Positions 7,849-15,943 of a stretch of 40,501 bases of DNA are shown here, piece by piece. The notes under the pieces were generated by a model. The model saw nothing but the letters and a program-made list of their open reading frames with translations. It was not told where the DNA came from and made no database searches. A program made the translations under genes and the position numbers. The first letter of the stretch is position 1. Every line of letters begins with the position of its first letter. Source of the DNA: an uncultured Coriobacteriaceae bacterium (lineage in GTDB: Bacteria > Actinomycetota > Coriobacteriia > Coriobacteriales > Atopobiaceae); NCBI GenBank assembly GCA_902798915.1, contig CADBYM010000032.1:1-40501 (forward strand), given 5' to 3'.

Positions 7849-10200
7849 CTATCGTTCATGGGATGCGTCGAGTACCGTCATTATGGCATGCGCGATGTCG
7901 TTGCGGCAGGTGATGAGGCGCGACATCCGCTCTGCGGTGCCCGCGAAGAGGCGTTCGTAGGTATAGAGTAGGTCGCAGTAGCGGTAATCGGCCTCCAGCT
8001 GGGAGAGCGACGCGGCGACCAGCTCCGTCTGGGGAAGGGGCAGCTCGCACGTCTCGCCCGCAAACTGTGCGCAGGTCATGGTGCGCCACGCGTCCATGAG
8101 GCGTCGCTCGCGCTCGTCGAAGGGCATCGTCGCAAGCGCGAGAACCGTGAGCTTAGTGTCGATGTCGGTGAGGCGCTCAGACGCGACGTGTGCCTCGGCC
8201 ATCGCGATGAGCCTCAGGTCGCGTGCGATGCCGATGCGCGAGAAGGGCTCCGGTTGCTCGATGGCCATCCATTGGCGCACGGACTGCGAGAGCGTCGCGT
8301 CTCGGACGAGCGCGATGTTGGCCGGGATGCCGACGGGAAGGCTTTCGATGGGCGCGACCTGCTCTGCGTAGCGTCGGGCGATTGACGCACGCTGTCGCGT
8401 CGAGGCGAAGAGACCATGGCCATAGCGGCCGTATCTGCCGGCACGCCCGGCGATTTGCTGTACCTCCTCGGGACGCAGCATGCGGCGCTCACGCCCGTCG
8501 AACTTCTCCTGCTCCGCGAACACGATGCGGCGAATAGGCAGGTTCATGCCCATGCCGATGGCGTCGGTCGCCACGATGACGTCCGTCTCGCCGGCGTCGA
8601 ATTTGCGGGCCTCCTCGTGGCGCACCTCGTAGGGGAGGGCACCGTAGACGAGCGAGGGGCGTAGTCCGGCAGCGCGGAGCGTCGCGGCGACCGCGTGGAC
8701 GGACTTGCGCGAGAAGACGACGAGCGCATCACCAGGCTCAGCATCCTCGGGCAGGCGGAAGCGGCTTCGTTCGCAGCTGAGGGGGACGAGGCGCTCATGG
8801 CGCACGATTTCGCAGGTGTCGCCACAGAGCCGTGCCAGTTGGCACACGACGCGCTCGGCATGGGGAGCGCAGCATATGTGGACCTCCGTCGCGGGGATGC
8901 CGAGCAGGGCGTTGGTCCAGTTGTGCCCTCGGCTCGGCTCGGCGATCATCTGGGCCTCGTCGATGACGGCGACCTCGACGGGCGTCTGGTAGTCTGCCAT
9001 CTCCACAGTCGACGAGACGTGGTGTGCGCCCGGGACTCCGACGGATTCCTCGCCCGTAAGGAGCGAGCATGGGCATCCGGCTTGGTTCAGGCGCTCGAAC
9101 TGCTCGTAGGCGAGCAGACGCAGCGGGCCGAGGTAGGTGCCCGAAGGGGCGGCGGCGAGCGCGTGCAGGGCGTCGTGCGTCTTGCCGGAGTTCGTGGGGC
9201 CGACGTGTACCACGAAGCGGCGGTGCATGGTGCGAGCGAGTGGGTAGGCGTCCATGGGCGTTTGGGGCACGCGTTCGCGGACGCGCAGCAGCAGCTCTAC
9301 CGACTGCTCGTATTGTTTGGCATAGAGGGGATTCTGCAAGAGGTCGTCGACAAGCTCTTGGATGAACGCGTCGTCGTCCAGGCAGGCTGCGATGCGCTTG
9401 GCGTCGCTCTTTGCCCTGCGGCGAACGATGCTGGCCTGTGGATGCGGGGCGGAGTACAGTGCGCCGAGAAGCGCGTCGAGGGCGGCCATTTCCGGTTGCG
9501 TCTGCACCTCTCGTGCGATGAGCGCCGACAACGCCATGTCTGCACGCTCAAGCTTGTGTTTGCGACATACCACGCGTTCCGCAAGGTGTGTCGTGCGGAT
9601 GCGCGCGGCGGCCTGCTCCTTGGTGGTCACGTCGTACAGGTTGAACTCTTGGCCGTCTAGATGTGCGCCGGCATACTCTGTGAGGTTGCGGGTGCGAACG
9701 GTCTCGTGGATGAGGTCGCGGGTCTGTGCGAGTATGGCCTCGCGGTCGATTGCCCCTGCGTATACCTCGCGCAGGATGCTGCGTACGGCAGGCTCAAGGC
9801 CGCTGCTCCCAAACTGTGGGCAGGTCGCTCGGAACGCCGCACATGCCTTGGCGAGCGGGAGGCCGCCAACCTCCTCCGTGCGTGGCAACCGCTCGAGCGC
9901 CTTCCTCCAGTATTCCCGCGCGAGCTCGCGCTCGATCTGCTGGTAGGTGGGGTTGGATTGCAGGCGGGGGTAGCCCATGCGCCTTTTGGCGTTCTTTGAC
10001 GCGCCCCTCATGTGGCGCTTGCGCCAGGTGGCGACGGCCTGGGAGCGCACGGTGTCGGTGATGGGCAAAGAACGTGCGCTGCTACGGGCGAGAAGCTGAA
10101 GCCTGCGCTGCAGGGCCTTGCGCAACGCTCCGTCGAGGGCTTGGCGATGCTCCGCCTGCAGGCTGTCGAGGAGCCCTTCCCAATCGTTGACCTTCCGCAC
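7849..10200 (-). CDS. Suv3-like DExH RNA helicase
   Basis: This is a 783-residue helicase of the SUV3 type, known in mitochondria as the ATP-dependent RNA-unwinding subunit of the RNA-degrading complex. Domains in order are a unique N-terminal alpha-helical region (1-325), a RecA1 domain with HVGPTNSGKTHDAL (Walker lysine 340) and VAVIDEAQMI (motif II Asp414), and a RecA2 domain with FSRKSVHAVAATL, ATDAIGMGMNLPI and the arginine-finger motif QIAGRAGRYG. A helical C-terminal part completes it. The PTNSGKT Walker A and DEAQ box are characteristic of Suv3. The start is GTG at 10200 with AAAGGAGA upstream. No exonuclease partner gene is adjacent. The gene is divergent from the nitroreductase, 96 bases away, and is followed by the coupled DUF3592 gene. 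RNA turnover is the expected role, inferred from family. Confidence 0.9.
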   Translation of the reverse strand: MRKVNDWEGLLDSLQAEHRQALDGALRKALQRRLQLLARSSARSLPITDTVRSQAVATWRKRHMRGASKNAKRRMGYPRLQSNPTYQQIERELAREYWRKALERLPRTEEVGGLPLAKACAAFRATCPQFGSSGLEPAVRSILREVYAGAIDREAILAQTRDLIHETVRTRNLTEYAGAHLDGQEFNLYDVTTKEQAAARIRTTHLAERVVCRKHKLERADMALSALIAREVQTQPEMAALDALLGALYSAPHPQASIVRRRAKSDAKRIAACLDDDAFIQELVDDLLQNPLYAKQYEQSVELLLRVRERVPQTPMDAYPLARTMHRRFVVHVGPTNSGKTHDALHALAAAPSGTYLGPLRLLAYEQFERLNQAGCPCSLLTGEESVGVPGAHHVSSTVEMADYQTPVEVAVIDEAQMIAEPSRGHNWTNALLGIPATEVHICCAPHAERVVCQLARLCGDTCEIVRHERLVPLSCERSRFRLPEDAEPGDALVVFSRKSVHAVAATLRAAGLRPSLVYGALPYEVRHEEARKFDAGETDVIVATDAIGMGMNLPIRRIVFAEQEKFDGRERRMLRPEEVQQIAGRAGRYGRYGHGLFASTRQRASIARRYAEQVAPIESLPVGIPANIALVRDATLSQSVRQWMAIEQPEPFSRIGIARDLRLIAMAEAHVASERLTDIDTKLTVLALATMPFDERERRLMDAWRTMTCAQFAGETCELPLPQTELVAASLSQLEADYRYCDLLYTYERLFAGTAERMSRLITCRNDIAHAIMTVLDASHER

Positions 10201-10258
10201 ACGTCTCCTTTCCGATTGCCGCCTTTGCGTCCGTACGCGTCCGGTCTTGCCTGACTCG

Positions 10259-10267
10259 TGATACGCT
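10259..10267 (+). promoter_or_regulatory. Candidate extended -10 for the nitroreductase gene
   Basis: TGATACGCT fits an extended -10 (TGn plus TACGCT) 29 bases before the ATG. TTGCCT at 10247-10252 is too close to be its -35. Confidence 0.35.
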
Positions 10268-10296
10268 AGAAGAACGCAATTGCAAAGGAGGATACC

Positions 10297-10836
10297 ATGG
10301 ACTTCAACGAACTCGCTCGTCTGCGCTGGTCGGTGCGCGACTACGACCCTCGTCCCGTCGAACAGGAGAAGCTCGACTACATCCTTGAGTCGGCGCGCCT
10401 TGCGCCCACCGGTGCCAACCGCCAGTCGCAGCGCATCTACGTGCTAAGAAGCGAGAAGGCGTTGGCAAAGGTGCGCGCTGCGACCCGCATGGCCTTCAAC
10501 GCGCCGTTGGTGTTCATGCTCTGCGCCGAGGTGGGTGCCGCGTGGCACAATCAGCGCGAGACCGTGATGCACGGTACCGTGGAGGACGTCTACAGCGTTG
10601 CCGAGATGGACGTCTCGATTGTGTGCGACCACATGCAGCTCGCCGCCACCGAGCTGGGGTTGGGAACGCTATGGGTGCGTGGTTACGACACGCAGGTGCT
10701 GCTCGACGCATTTGACCTTCCCGAGGGCATCATGCCGATCTGCCTGCTTGACGTGGGATACCCCGCAGCGAATGCGCAACCCAGCAAGATGCACTACGAA
10801 AGCAAGCCCCTTGAGGAGTTGGCATTCGAGCTGTGA
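10297..10836 (+). CDS. Nitroreductase-family FMN oxidoreductase
   Basis: This is a 179-residue member of the small nitroreductase family, FMN-dependent NAD(P)H oxidoreductases of broad or unknown substrate. It begins with the family FMN-phosphate motif ARLRWSVRDYDPRPV, continues with ILESARLAPTGANRQSQRIY, and has the central YSVAEMDVSIVCDHMQLAA and ELGLGTLWVRGYD segments, ending LLDVGYPAAN. It is cytoplasmic with no signal. The start is well supported by AAAGGAGG six bases upstream. It stands alone, divergent from the helicase. A long imperfect hairpin (10855-10909) follows the stop. Its substrate cannot be told from sequence. Confidence 0.92.
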   Translation: MDFNELARLRWSVRDYDPRPVEQEKLDYILESARLAPTGANRQSQRIYVLRSEKALAKVRAATRMAFNAPLVFMLCAEVGAAWHNQRETVMHGTVEDVYSVAEMDVSIVCDHMQLAATELGLGTLWVRGYDTQVLLDAFDLPEGIMPICLLDVGYPAANAQPSKMHYESKPLEELAFEL

Positions 10837-11353
10837 TGACGGGACGTAGGGTCTTGTCACGTTGCGCTTGCCGAGGCAGCCGAGCCGCTATGGAGCAGGC
10901 GCTGTGACACTCTCTCGCGCATGAGTTGCTCCTGGACGGGTCGTGCTGAGCATGTGCGGGTCGAGCGCGAAGGCGCGGGAGGCGGAAAGCTCGCTGAAGG
11001 TTCGAGCCACAAACAACCGGCACGCCTGTGTCGCCTATCTGACGAGTGCCTCCTCGGTCAGCAGAATAGTGAACAATTAATCTCGAAACTAGTTGCAAAA
11101 GCCCAGCTCAGCGCGATATACATTGAAGTTTGATGCCATCGTTGTGCACTTCCTGTTTTAGCGAGTGCACAACTATGGCATCAATATGTAAACCAATAGC
11201 CCGCGAGCTGGGGTTTTGTGAATAGTGCAAATAATTATTTTGCACTTTTGTGCCTGCGGCGGCGCGCTGAACAACGGGTGGGGACGTTGACAAACGAGGA
11301 TGGAGGGTTGTCGCTTGGCAGAGGGTGCGGGCAAGGGGCCGTCTGGCGGACGT
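10837..11353. other. Gene-free stretch between convergent genes
   Basis: The first part holds an imperfect hairpin (TGTCAC 10855-10860 with GTGACA 10904-10909, GCGC 10864-10867 with 10899-10902), a possible nitroreductase terminator. The second part holds the AT-rich 193-bp palindrome described separately. I see no plausible coding frame with a ribosome site. The AT-rich segment contrasts with the flanking GC-rich DNA. Confidence 0.6.
11061..11253. repeat. 193-bp AT-rich imperfect palindrome (MITE-like or structured element)
   Basis: Both arms share one dyad centre (position 11157) throughout. The inner pairs are 11142-11150 with 11164-11172 (TTGTGCACT/AGTGCACAA) and 11130-11139 with 11175-11184 (TTGATGCCAT/ATGGCATCAA). 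The outer pairs are 11102-11109 with 11205-11212 (CCCAGCTC/GAGCTGGG), plus about 30 of 45 matching positions from 11065-11109 to 11205-11249, closing with GCA/TGC at 11061-11063 and 11251-11253. A 21-base internal loop on each side does not pair. The size, AT bias, terminal symmetry and lack of coding capacity fit a miniature inverted-repeat element or a long structured RNA. No target duplication was recognised. Confidence 0.65.
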
Positions 11354-12319
11354 CTACCCTTCTTGGTCGCGCCTCTCGAGCGAGCGCTCCATGATGCGGC
11401 CGAACGTGGCGGCGAGCACCTGCTGGAACGGCGTGCCGATGATGGCGGGAAACATCACCTCTGGGCCAAAGTACTGCGAGGCGAGCACGGCCCCGGCGGT
11501 GACGTTGCGAATGCCGCAGAGGAACGAGACGGCGACGAAGCGCCCGTCATCGTCCTTTGCCAGCCGTCGCGCCAGCGCCATGCCCACAAGGAAGCTCCCT
11601 ATGGCGAAGCACAGCATGAGGAGCATGATGCCCAAGAGCCTCGGTGTCAGATGGCGCACGGGTTCGGCGATGCCCGTTGCGTTGGTAGCCACGATCAGAG
11701 GGAGCGCGAGTCGCGAGACGGGCGTGGTCGCCGGGGCGACCACCCGCTTCGCCCATCCGTGCGAGAGTTCGTTGAACACGGTGGAGACGAGCGCCGGTAC
11801 GGCGACCATGTACGCCATGTTCCCCATCATGCCCAGCGTGTCGACCTCGACGGTAGTTCCTACAAGGAGCTGCATCGTTGCAGGTATGGTAAAGGGCGAG
11901 AGCAGCGTCGAGACAAGCAGCGTGGAGATGCCGAGCGCCAGCTCTCCGGAGAACATGCCGATCCACATGACGGTCGATGCCCCGATGGGGACCGAGTACT
12001 CGAGGACGACGCCCGCGACGGTGGGGGAGTCCGGGCCGAAGATGACGCTTGCGGTGGCGAAGGTCACCAGAGGCATCGCGAGGTGCACCGTCGCTATGGT
12101 AAGGACGAGTGCGCGTGGCCGCCGAAGTGCCACAGCCATGGAACCCAGGTCGTTGGAGAGCGAGTTCTGTAGCGTCATGACGGCGAACAAGGTTGGTACC
12201 AGCGGCTTCACCGGAAGCAGCGCCTCGGGGAAGGTGATGCCGAGGGCGACGCCCAAAGGCACGATCACCATGAGGTGCCTTCCGATGAAGTCGCCCAGTG
12301 CCTGCCAACGTCGCATCAT
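11354..12319 (-). CDS. BASS-family (bile acid:Na+ symporter-like) transporter
   Basis: This is a 321-residue integral membrane protein with about nine to ten hydrophobic helices over its whole length. It resembles bacterial bile acid:sodium symporter (SBF) proteins. Features are the start IVPLGVALGITFPEALLPV, TLFAVMTLQNSLSNDLGSM, a half with SVPIGASTVMWIGMFSGELA, and FLCGIRNVTAGAVLASQYF near the end, where the NxxxG pattern corresponds to the crossover helices of the fold. Substrates in bacteria range from bile acids to pantoate and other organic anions. None is indicated here. The start at 12319 is chosen from GGGAGGT seven bases upstream. The much longer open frame upstream runs antisense through the DJ-1 gene and is not real. 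The gene is divergent from the DJ-1 gene. Confidence 0.87.
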   Translation of the reverse strand: MMRRWQALGDFIGRHLMVIVPLGVALGITFPEALLPVKPLVPTLFAVMTLQNSLSNDLGSMAVALRRPRALVLTIATVHLAMPLVTFATASVIFGPDSPTVAGVVLEYSVPIGASTVMWIGMFSGELALGISTLLVSTLLSPFTIPATMQLLVGTTVEVDTLGMMGNMAYMVAVPALVSTVFNELSHGWAKRVVAPATTPVSRLALPLIVATNATGIAEPVRHLTPRLLGIMLLMLCFAIGSFLVGMALARRLAKDDDGRFVAVSFLCGIRNVTAGAVLASQYFGPEVMFPAIIGTPFQQVLAATFGRIMERSLERRDQEG

Positions 12320-12339
12320 GTGTCCCACCTCCCGAAGAC

Positions 12340-12370
12340 AGTGTAGAACTACGACCGATGCGACCGTCAT
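12340..12370 (-). promoter_or_regulatory. Candidate promoter of the BASS transporter gene
   Basis: On the minus strand ATGACG (12365-12370) and TACACT (12340-12345) are separated by 19 bases, or TGACGG and TACACT by 18. The -10 lies 20 bases upstream of the start codon. Confidence 0.4.
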
Positions 12371-12422
12371 TTCGGAATCGTTCGGTAACGCTGTGCAGTT
12401 TGCAGGGGCCATGCTCCTTGCG

Positions 12423-12431
12423 TGGTAGAAT
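12423..12431 (+). promoter_or_regulatory. Candidate extended -10 for the DJ-1/PfpI gene
   Basis: TGGTAGAAT is a good extended -10 located 35 bases before the start codon. A TTGCAG at 12400-12405 is 20 bases away, too long for a standard -35. Confidence 0.5.
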
Positions 12432-12466
12432 CCTCCCATTGGACGAACCCCGTCGAAGGAGGAAGC

Positions 12467-13033
12467 ATGAGCGAGAAGCGCGTGGCAGTGTTTTTGGCGC
12501 CCGGCTGCGAGGAAATCGAGGCGCTTACCGTGGTGGACATTCTCTATAGGGCATCGATTCCGTGCGACATGGTCTCGGTCGCCGAGGGACGTGAGGTCAC
12601 CTCTTCGCACAAGGTGACGGTCGTTGCCGACAAGCACGTCTCGGAGGTCGACTTCGGCGCCTACGACATGCTCGTGCTGCCGGGAGGGCTGCCGGGAACG
12701 CCCAACCTGCATGCGTGTGCGCCCCTGATGGCAGCCGTGCATGCGTTTGCTGACGCAGGCAAGCCGCTTTCGGCCATCTGTGCGGCGCCGTCCATCTTTG
12801 CGGAGGAGGGGCTGCTCAAGGGCGTGCGCGCCACGAGCAATCCCGGGTTCCAGAACGTGCTGGCCGAGCAGGGTGCCGACCTTGTCGCAGACGAGCCTGT
12901 CGTGGTGGACGGCAACTTCACCACGAGCCAGGGAATGGGTACGGCCATCGACTTCGCGCTCGAGATCGTGCGTCGCTACAAGGGCGATGACGAGGTGAAG
13001 CGCCTCAAGGGCGCCGTGGTGTATTGGGAGTAG
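12467..13033 (+). CDS. DJ-1/PfpI family protein
   Basis: This is a 188-residue protein of the DJ-1/ThiJ/PfpI superfamily, whose members act as deglycases, glyoxalases, chaperones or redox sensors. It has VAVFLAPGCEEIEALTVVDIL with the conserved Glu of the active site, DMLVLPGGLPGTPNL, the nucleophile-elbow cysteine in LSAICAAPSIFAEEGLL, and TSQGMGTAIDFALEIV. This arrangement (AxCAAP with E near the N-terminus) is that of the DJ-1/YajL subgroup. The start at 12467 has AAGGAGG upstream. The ORF extends 45 bases further up to a GTG, but that overlaps the promoter. It is cytoplasmic and probably protective. A hairpin follows before the next gene on the same strand. Confidence 0.92.
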   Translation: MSEKRVAVFLAPGCEEIEALTVVDILYRASIPCDMVSVAEGREVTSSHKVTVVADKHVSEVDFGAYDMLVLPGGLPGTPNLHACAPLMAAVHAFADAGKPLSAICAAPSIFAEEGLLKGVRATSNPGFQNVLAEQGADLVADEPVVVDGNFTTSQGMGTAIDFALEIVRRYKGDDEVKRLKGAVVYWE

Positions 13034-13057
13034 TGCCGTCCGGCATGGTGTCATTGG

Positions 13058-13088
13058 GTGCCCCGCGGGGATCGTCTTCGCGGGGCGC
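13058..13088 (+). terminator. Hairpin between the DJ-1 and EamA genes
   Basis: GCCCCGCG (13060-13067) pairs with CGCGGGGC (13079-13086), extended by outer pairs 13058/13088 and 13059/13087 and by weaker inner pairs. There is no T-run, so it could be a terminator of the DJ-1 gene or an attenuating structure in a joint transcript. Confidence 0.55.
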
Positions 13089-13105
13089 CGACGTTTGGAG
13101 AGCAC

Positions 13106-14020
13106 ATGCGCACAAGCACACCGCCCTATAAGCTGATGCTCATCGTTGCCGCCGCGCTCTGGGGCGGCTCGTTCGTCATTCTCAAGGGCGCACTCGATGT
13201 CCTGCCGCCCTCGTGGCTGCTCGGCATCCGCTTCGTCCTCTCGGGCCTGCTGATGACTTTGGTGCTCTGGCACAGGCTTTCCGCGAGGCTCGATCGCTCG
13301 CATGTGGTCGCGGGCATCGCACTTGGCGTGTCGGGCGGCCTGGGCTACCTCATCCAGAACTTGGGCCTCGTGGACACGACGCCCGGCCACAACGCATTTC
13401 TCACGGCCACCTACTGTGTGATGGTTCCGTTCCTGCATTGGGTCGTCGCGCGCGTCCGGCCTTCAGCCGCAAACGTGGTGGCGGCGGGCATGGCGCTGGC
13501 CGGTGTGGGCATGCTCTCGCTGGGTGGCGCGGAGCCCTTCTCGTTGCGTTGGGGCGATTGGATGACGATTGTCGGTGCCTTCTGGTTTGCCGTGCAGATT
13601 GAGGTGATGGTGGCCGCAGCGCGAGGGCGCGACGTGCTTACCATGACGGTGGTCGAGTTCTATGTGATGGGCCTCGTGTGTCTGGTCTACGGTGTGGTGG
13701 CGCAGCCGCTTCCGTCACTCTCGACGCTCGGAGGCGTGGACTTCTGGCTGCAGATGGGCTACCTCGTGGTGCTCTCGTCATGCGTGTGCACCGTCATCCA
13801 GAACGTGGGCCAGGCGCACGTGCCGCCCGCGCAGGCGTCGCTGCTGCTCTCGCTCGAAAGCGTCTTCGGCGTTGCGTTCAGCGTGCTCATCTATGGAGAG
13901 CCGCTCACCTTGCAGCTCGCTCTTGGGTTCAGCATGGTCTTTGGTGCGATTCTGCTCAGCGAGTTGGCGCCGGCGCGCGCATCGAGGCCAGAGTTTCTCA
14001 GGGTCCGTGACAAGGCGTAG
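13106..14020 (+). CDS. EamA-family (DMT) transporter
   Basis: This is a 304-residue drug/metabolite-superfamily permease with ten predicted membrane helices in two EamA repeats. The first repeat opens with LMLIVAAALWGGSFVILKGA and includes IRFVLSGLLMTLVL and NAFLTATYCVMVPFLHWVV. The second includes LSSCVCTVIQNVGQ, the typical PPAQASLLLSLESVFGV and LQLALGFSMVFGAILLSE. Substrates of such permeases are amino acids, nucleotides or metabolites and cannot be predicted. The start at 13106 has GGAG at proper spacing. The open frame continues 48 bases upstream into the hairpin region and is not preferred. It follows the DJ-1 gene by about 70 bases on the same strand, so co-transcription is possible. 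Confidence 0.92.
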   Translation: MRTSTPPYKLMLIVAAALWGGSFVILKGALDVLPPSWLLGIRFVLSGLLMTLVLWHRLSARLDRSHVVAGIALGVSGGLGYLIQNLGLVDTTPGHNAFLTATYCVMVPFLHWVVARVRPSAANVVAAGMALAGVGMLSLGGAEPFSLRWGDWMTIVGAFWFAVQIEVMVAAARGRDVLTMTVVEFYVMGLVCLVYGVVAQPLPSLSTLGGVDFWLQMGYLVVLSSCVCTVIQNVGQAHVPPAQASLLLSLESVFGVAFSVLIYGEPLTLQLALGFSMVFGAILLSELAPARASRPEFLRVRDKA

Positions 14021-14023
14021 AAT
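13995..14023 (+). promoter_or_regulatory. Candidate promoter of the S41 lipoprotein gene
   Basis: TTCTCA (13995-14000) and TAGAAT (14018-14023) are spaced by 17 bases, 42 bases before the start codon. The -10 overlaps the stop codon of the EamA gene. Confidence 0.5.
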
Positions 14024-14064
14024 AACTCAGCGACCAATGATGTCGAGAAGGGGGCGCGAAGGCG

Positions 14065-15915
14065 ATGAGGCGTGGCGGGTTGCTGCTGGTGGCTGTCATG
14101 GCGATGCTGTGCGCCGTGACGCTGGCCGGCTGTGGACGGCAGGCACAACAAGCGCCGGAGTCGGGCGACGCGGCGGCCGACGATGCGCCGTATGTCGAGA
14201 AGACCCTGAAGGTCATCTCAAACAAGGAGGCCGCGCCCACCGAACTCGCGGTGAGGTTCTACGACCATGCCCCCAACGTGCCCTACTTCGGTCTCTCTGC
14301 GTACAAGAAGCTGGTGACGGGCGACAAGACCACCGTCGAGTCTGATGGCACGACCGCTATGCTCACGGCGACGGAAGGTGGCGTTCTCGTGGTGGATGAC
14401 GTTGCAGAGACCGTCTCGTCCGATGACTTGGCGGCGTTTCGCGCGTATCTCGAGCCCCAACGGCAGACAGGGAGGCCGTGTGGGTTTATCGACATGGGCG
14501 CTCGATACGTGCGCGTGAAGTCGATGGAGTACGAAGGTACGGCCAAGCCCATCACGTTCGACTACGGCTCGTATGGCATCGACCTGCACGTGGAGGATGA
14601 TGATGCCTATCTGCCGCTTGCCTGTGAGTCGGATCTGCTTTCCGAGGCATCCATGAATGCCCTCTTCTACAACGGGACGAACCTGCATCTTATGGAAGGC
14701 TACTGTTACAGCGTGGCGGAGGACGATCCCACCTACTATGACCAGCTGACGGTCGACCACGGGCGTCCGCAAGACATGGTGGACTTTGCCTATGGCGAGA
14801 TGTGCTTTGTGGTCGACAACCTGCGCGGCAACAGCGGGCGCGCCATGCTCGACGGTATCCTTAGCCAGAAGGGTCTCGATTCCGCGTTGGAGTACGACGA
14901 GTACACGAGCAAGACGCGCGACCTGCTCAAGTCAACTGACTACTATGATTACTTGGCCGGCCTCATCAGCCTGTCCACGCTGTTGGCGGATGGGCATACG
15001 TCAGTGTGCGATGCGTACCTTTTGAGCTTCGATGAGGTGGCGGAAGGAACGAACACCGCGCTTGATGAGCTTAGGGCGCTCAAGGAGTCCTGCGACCTCG
15101 AATCCGACTTCCTCAAGATGATGTATCCTGAGGATGAAGTGTCCCCAGAGCGGCAACGCAGCGAGATTCTAGGCGACTCGCCTGGTGTATACCGCGAGAA
15201 GGGCAGCACGGCGGTCATCATGTTCGATGACTTCATGGAGTACGATGCCGAGGGATGGCGCTCCCACTACGAGGCGGGAGCTCCCGTGCCGGCAGGCACG
15301 GCTGTTCCGGATACCGTGGGCGCCATTCTCCACGGCCTCGAGCGCGCGCGAAAGAACCCAAAGATCGAGAACGTCATCTTTGACATCTCGTGCAACATCG
15401 GAGGGTCGGATGACGTGCTCTCTGCCGTCCTCGCGCTCGTGACTGGCGAGTCGGTGTTCAAGTCCTTCGATGCCATTACCGGTCAGCCGTTCGCAATATC
15501 GCTCGAAGTCGACTCTCTCTTTGACGGCAGCTTTCAGACCGATGCCTTTGCGAAGAGGTACGACTTCAACTATGCGGTGCTCACGAGCAGAGGTTCGTTC
15601 TCGTGTGCCAACTACTTCCCCTCGAGGTGCAGGGACGCCGGTATCCCCATCATCGGCGAGCAGTCGGGCGGTGGTTCGTTCCTCGTGGCTGCGGTGTACC
15701 TGCCCGAGGGCCTTATCGGGCAGATCTCGTCCGCGACGCAGCAGCTGCTCGACGATTCGGGCAAGAACGTGGAGGGCGGAACGCCCGTTGACGTCTACCT
15801 GGTAAAGATTGACGAGGACGGCAAACGGGACTATTCCGACTTCTACGACATGGATCGCCTCGATGAGGTAATGGGCGAGCTGTATGATGGGGAGACAATG
15901 GCCGGGGCCGCGTAA
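14065..15915 (+). CDS. S41-type peptidase lipoprotein
   Basis: This is a 616-residue predicted lipoprotein. The signal peptide [21 protein letters not shown] ends in the lipobox LAGC, so it should be lipid-anchored outside the membrane. After a variable N-terminal region, the C-terminal half (about residues 380-590) resembles the S41/tail-specific protease fold, with [27 protein letters not shown], the nucleophile-elbow-like [11 protein letters not shown] (candidate Ser513) and [14 protein letters not shown]. The CAN after the serine replaces the SAAE-like sequence of classical C-terminal processing proteases, so catalytic competence is not assured. No PDZ domain is recognisable. The start is the ATG at 14065 with GAAGG just upstream. 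The next gene starts 28 bases after the stop, so the two form a probable operon of extracytoplasmic proteins. Confidence 0.82.
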   Translation: MRRGGLLLVAVMAMLCAVTLAGCGRQAQQAPESGDAAADDAPYVEKTLKVISNKEAAPTELAVRFYDHAPNVPYFGLSAYKKLVTGDKTTVESDGTTAMLTATEGGVLVVDDVAETVSSDDLAAFRAYLEPQRQTGRPCGFIDMGARYVRVKSMEYEGTAKPITFDYGSYGIDLHVEDDDAYLPLACESDLLSEASMNALFYNGTNLHLMEGYCYSVAEDDPTYYDQLTVDHGRPQDMVDFAYGEMCFVVDNLRGNSGRAMLDGILSQKGLDSALEYDEYTSKTRDLLKSTDYYDYLAGLISLSTLLADGHTSVCDAYLLSFDEVAEGTNTALDELRALKESCDLESDFLKMMYPEDEVSPERQRSEILGDSPGVYREKGSTAVIMFDDFMEYDAEGWRSHYEAGAPVPAGTAVPDTVGAILHGLERARKNPKIENVIFDISCNIGGSDDVLSAVLALVTGESVFKSFDAITGQPFAISLEVDSLFDGSFQTDAFAKRYDFNYAVLTSRGSFSCANYFPSRCRDAGIPIIGEQSGGGSFLVAAVYLPEGLIGQISSATQQLLDDSGKNVEGGTPVDVYLVKIDEDGKRDYSDFYDMDRLDEVMGELYDGETMAGAA

Positions 15916-15943
15916 GCGACCTATCACGACAAGAGGTATATCC

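Noticed and set aside
12320..13438. Upstream extension of the BASS transporter frame to 694 codons
   Set aside because: The additional part is antisense to the DJ-1 gene and EamA start, and a good ribosome site exists at 12319.
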